This document shows, piece by piece, positions 63,021-64,000 of a stretch of DNA of 64,000 nucleotides. Each line of letters opens with the position of its first letter. Positions within the stretch are counted from its first letter, which is position 1. Source of the DNA: Actinomycetota bacterium (GTDB lineage: Bacteria > Actinomycetota > Thermoleophilia > Solirubrobacterales > Solirubrobacteraceae); contig VAXW01000003.1 of the NCBI GenBank assembly GCA_005884115.1, positions 1-64,000 on the forward strand. Direction: 5' to 3'. Under the pieces are notes generated by a model. It saw only the letters and a list, made by a program, of their open reading frames with translations, was not told the DNA's origin and made no database searches. A program made the translations under genes and the position numbers.

Positions 63021-63088
63021 GGGAGATGCAGCGCCCCGGCAGCGCGCGCTCTCACCCTTGCGGGCACAGGCGGGAGCGCTGAGCAGCG

Positions 63089-63607
63089 ATGCCCCTGCCT
63101 GTGCCCGTGAGGGTGCTGTTCGTGTGCCTCGGCAACATCTGCCGCTCGCCGACCGCCGAGGGCGTGATGCGCGCGCTGGTGCGCGAGGCCGGCCTGCAGG
63201 AGACGGTCGAGCTCGACTCCGCAGGCACCGGGGGCTGGCACGTCGGCAGCGGTCCCGATCCACGCGCCGCAGCGGCTGCCGGCGCGCGTGGCATCGAGCT
63301 GGGCGGCCGCGCGCGCACGGTCACGAGCGCGGACTTCGAGCGCTTCGATCTGGTGTTGGCGATGGATCGCTCGAACGCGCGCGAGCTGCGGCGCCTTGCA
63401 CGGGACGGGCAGCAGCGCGCGAAGGTGCGGCTGCTGCGCGAATTCGATCCCGCCCGTGCCCGCGAGGGTGCGAGCGCCTCCGCGGGAGAGCTCGACGTGC
63501 CCGATCCCTACTACGGCGCTGCGGGCGGCTTCGAGGAGGTGCTCGACCTCGTGCAGGCGGCGTGCGCGGGGCTGCTCGCCCGCATCATGGAGGGCTCGCT
63601 CGCGTGA
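63089..63607 (+). CDS. low-molecular-weight protein tyrosine phosphatase family
   Basis: A 172-residue phosphatase. VCLGNICRSPTAEG holds the CX5R(S) loop with Cys13 and Arg19, and DVPDPYYG has the general-acid Asp. An insert of about 12 residues precedes DVPDPYY. Its stop overlaps the start of a fructosamine-kinase-family gene (GTGA). That pairing suggests a role in protein deglycation: members of this phosphatase family can remove phosphate from protein-bound ribulosamine 5-phosphate. Confidence 0.94.
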   Translation: MPLPVPVRVLFVCLGNICRSPTAEGVMRALVREAGLQETVELDSAGTGGWHVGSGPDPRAAAAAGARGIELGGRARTVTSADFERFDLVLAMDRSNARELRRLARDGQQRAKVRLLREFDPARAREGASASAGELDVPDPYYGAAGGFEEVLDLVQAACAGLLARIMEGSLA

Positions 63608-64000
63608 GCCTGCCCGACGGCGCCCGCTGCATCGCGCGCGTCGGCGGCGGCGACATCAACGAGGCCTACCACGTCCAGCTCGCGGACGGGCGAGAGGCGT
63701 TCGTCAAGACCAGAGCAGGTGCAGGCAGCGGCGAGTACGAGGCCGAGGCGGCGGGGCTGCGCTGGCTCGCCGAGCCAGGCGGCGTGCGCACGCCGGCCGT
63801 GCTCGACGTCGGCACGAGTTACCTGGCGCTCCAGTGGGTGCCGCGCGGCACCCTCAGCGAGGCCGGCGCCGAGGAGCTGGGAAGGGGCCTCGCGCGGACC
63901 CACCTCGCAGGGGCAGGAAGTTTTGGCGCCTTCGCGAGCGCCGGCGCGGAAGCTGGGTTCGGCTCCCTGCGCCTCTCCAACGAACCGGCGCCCGACTGGC
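63604..64000 (+). CDS. fructosamine kinase family protein (3' end outside window)
   Basis: The first 132 residues are visible. VGGGDINEAYHVQLADGREA then FVKTRAG is the nucleotide-binding start of the fructosamine kinase (FN3K/YniA) family; EYEAEAAGLRWLAEPGGVRT and GSLRLSNEPAPDW are further family blocks. Bacterial members phosphorylate ribulosamines or erythrulosamines on proteins, making them unstable and so repairing glycation. GTG start coupled to the phosphatase gene. Confidence 0.88.
   Translation, partial: MSLPDGARCIARVGGGDINEAYHVQLADGREAFVKTRAGAGSGEYEAEAAGLRWLAEPGGVRTPAVLDVGTSYLALQWVPRGTLSEAGAEELGRGLARTHLAGAGSFGAFASAGAEAGFGSLRLSNEPAPDW

Overview
The window is high-GC bacterial DNA that is almost fully coding. 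It reads as the chromosome of an actinobacterium, most likely class Thermoleophilia (order Solirubrobacterales). That placement is inference from the strong G/C third-position bias, the frequent GTG/TTG starts, several SnoaL-fold proteins of the 'MSQENVE' type, and small conserved proteins resembling those of that class. No transposase, integrase, phage gene or CRISPR array was seen. Most of the window is core genome.

Region 1 (1-10.8 kb) is mixed. It holds the C-terminal part of an acyl-CoA dehydrogenase, a DUF4242 protein, a class III nucleotide cyclase fused to an AAA ATPase, three SnoaL-fold proteins and a TauE/SafE transporter. It also carries a dispersed cytochrome c maturation set (ccmE with a Cys-type heme site, ccmF, a CcmI-like protein) and secG. 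Region 2 (11-19.9 kb) is envelope and transport: a three-domain peptidoglycan protein, a ROK sugar kinase, an operon of a DsbA-like protein, a soluble PRC/MgtE-N/CBS protein and a divergent Nramp transporter, a polytopic protein with a GxGD motif, and a lipoprotein. Region 3 (20-25.5 kb) has rmuC, an unusual exported GDSL hydrolase with A-rich codons and helical repeats, and a divergent LysR/universal-stress pair sharing a clear LysR-type operator.

Region 4 (25.5-48.3 kb) is a long co-directional housekeeping block: tig, clpP, clpX, folC, ndk, maf, then mreB-mreC-mreD-mrdA-rodA for cell elongation, then RNase E/G, rplU-rpmA-obgE-proB-proA-nadD-rsfS and an LtrA-family membrane protein. Many of these genes overlap by 1-4 bases and are probably translationally coupled.

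Region 5 (48.3-54.7 kb) has a minus-strand P450/GNAT pair, tRNA-Ala(GGC), a TPR protein with a small partner, and a coiled-coil protein. The coiled-coil protein ends in a sequence resembling the C-terminal peptide of FtsZ. A GlxA-type regulator with a DJ-1/PfpI enzyme follows. Region 6 (54.7-64 kb) returns to core functions: leuS, holA, rpsT, murJ, lepA, then a low-molecular-weight phosphatase coupled to a fructosamine-kinase-family gene that runs off the window.

The most interesting leads are the FtsZ-tail mimic on the coiled-coil protein, the split Nramp/MgtE-sensor pair that may be a magnesium system, the GxGD-type putative intramembrane protease, the repeat-bearing GDSL hydrolase, and two inverted-repeat elements upstream of leuS and lepA. 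Several genes appear to be leaderless, with a -10 box 6-7 bases before the start codon.
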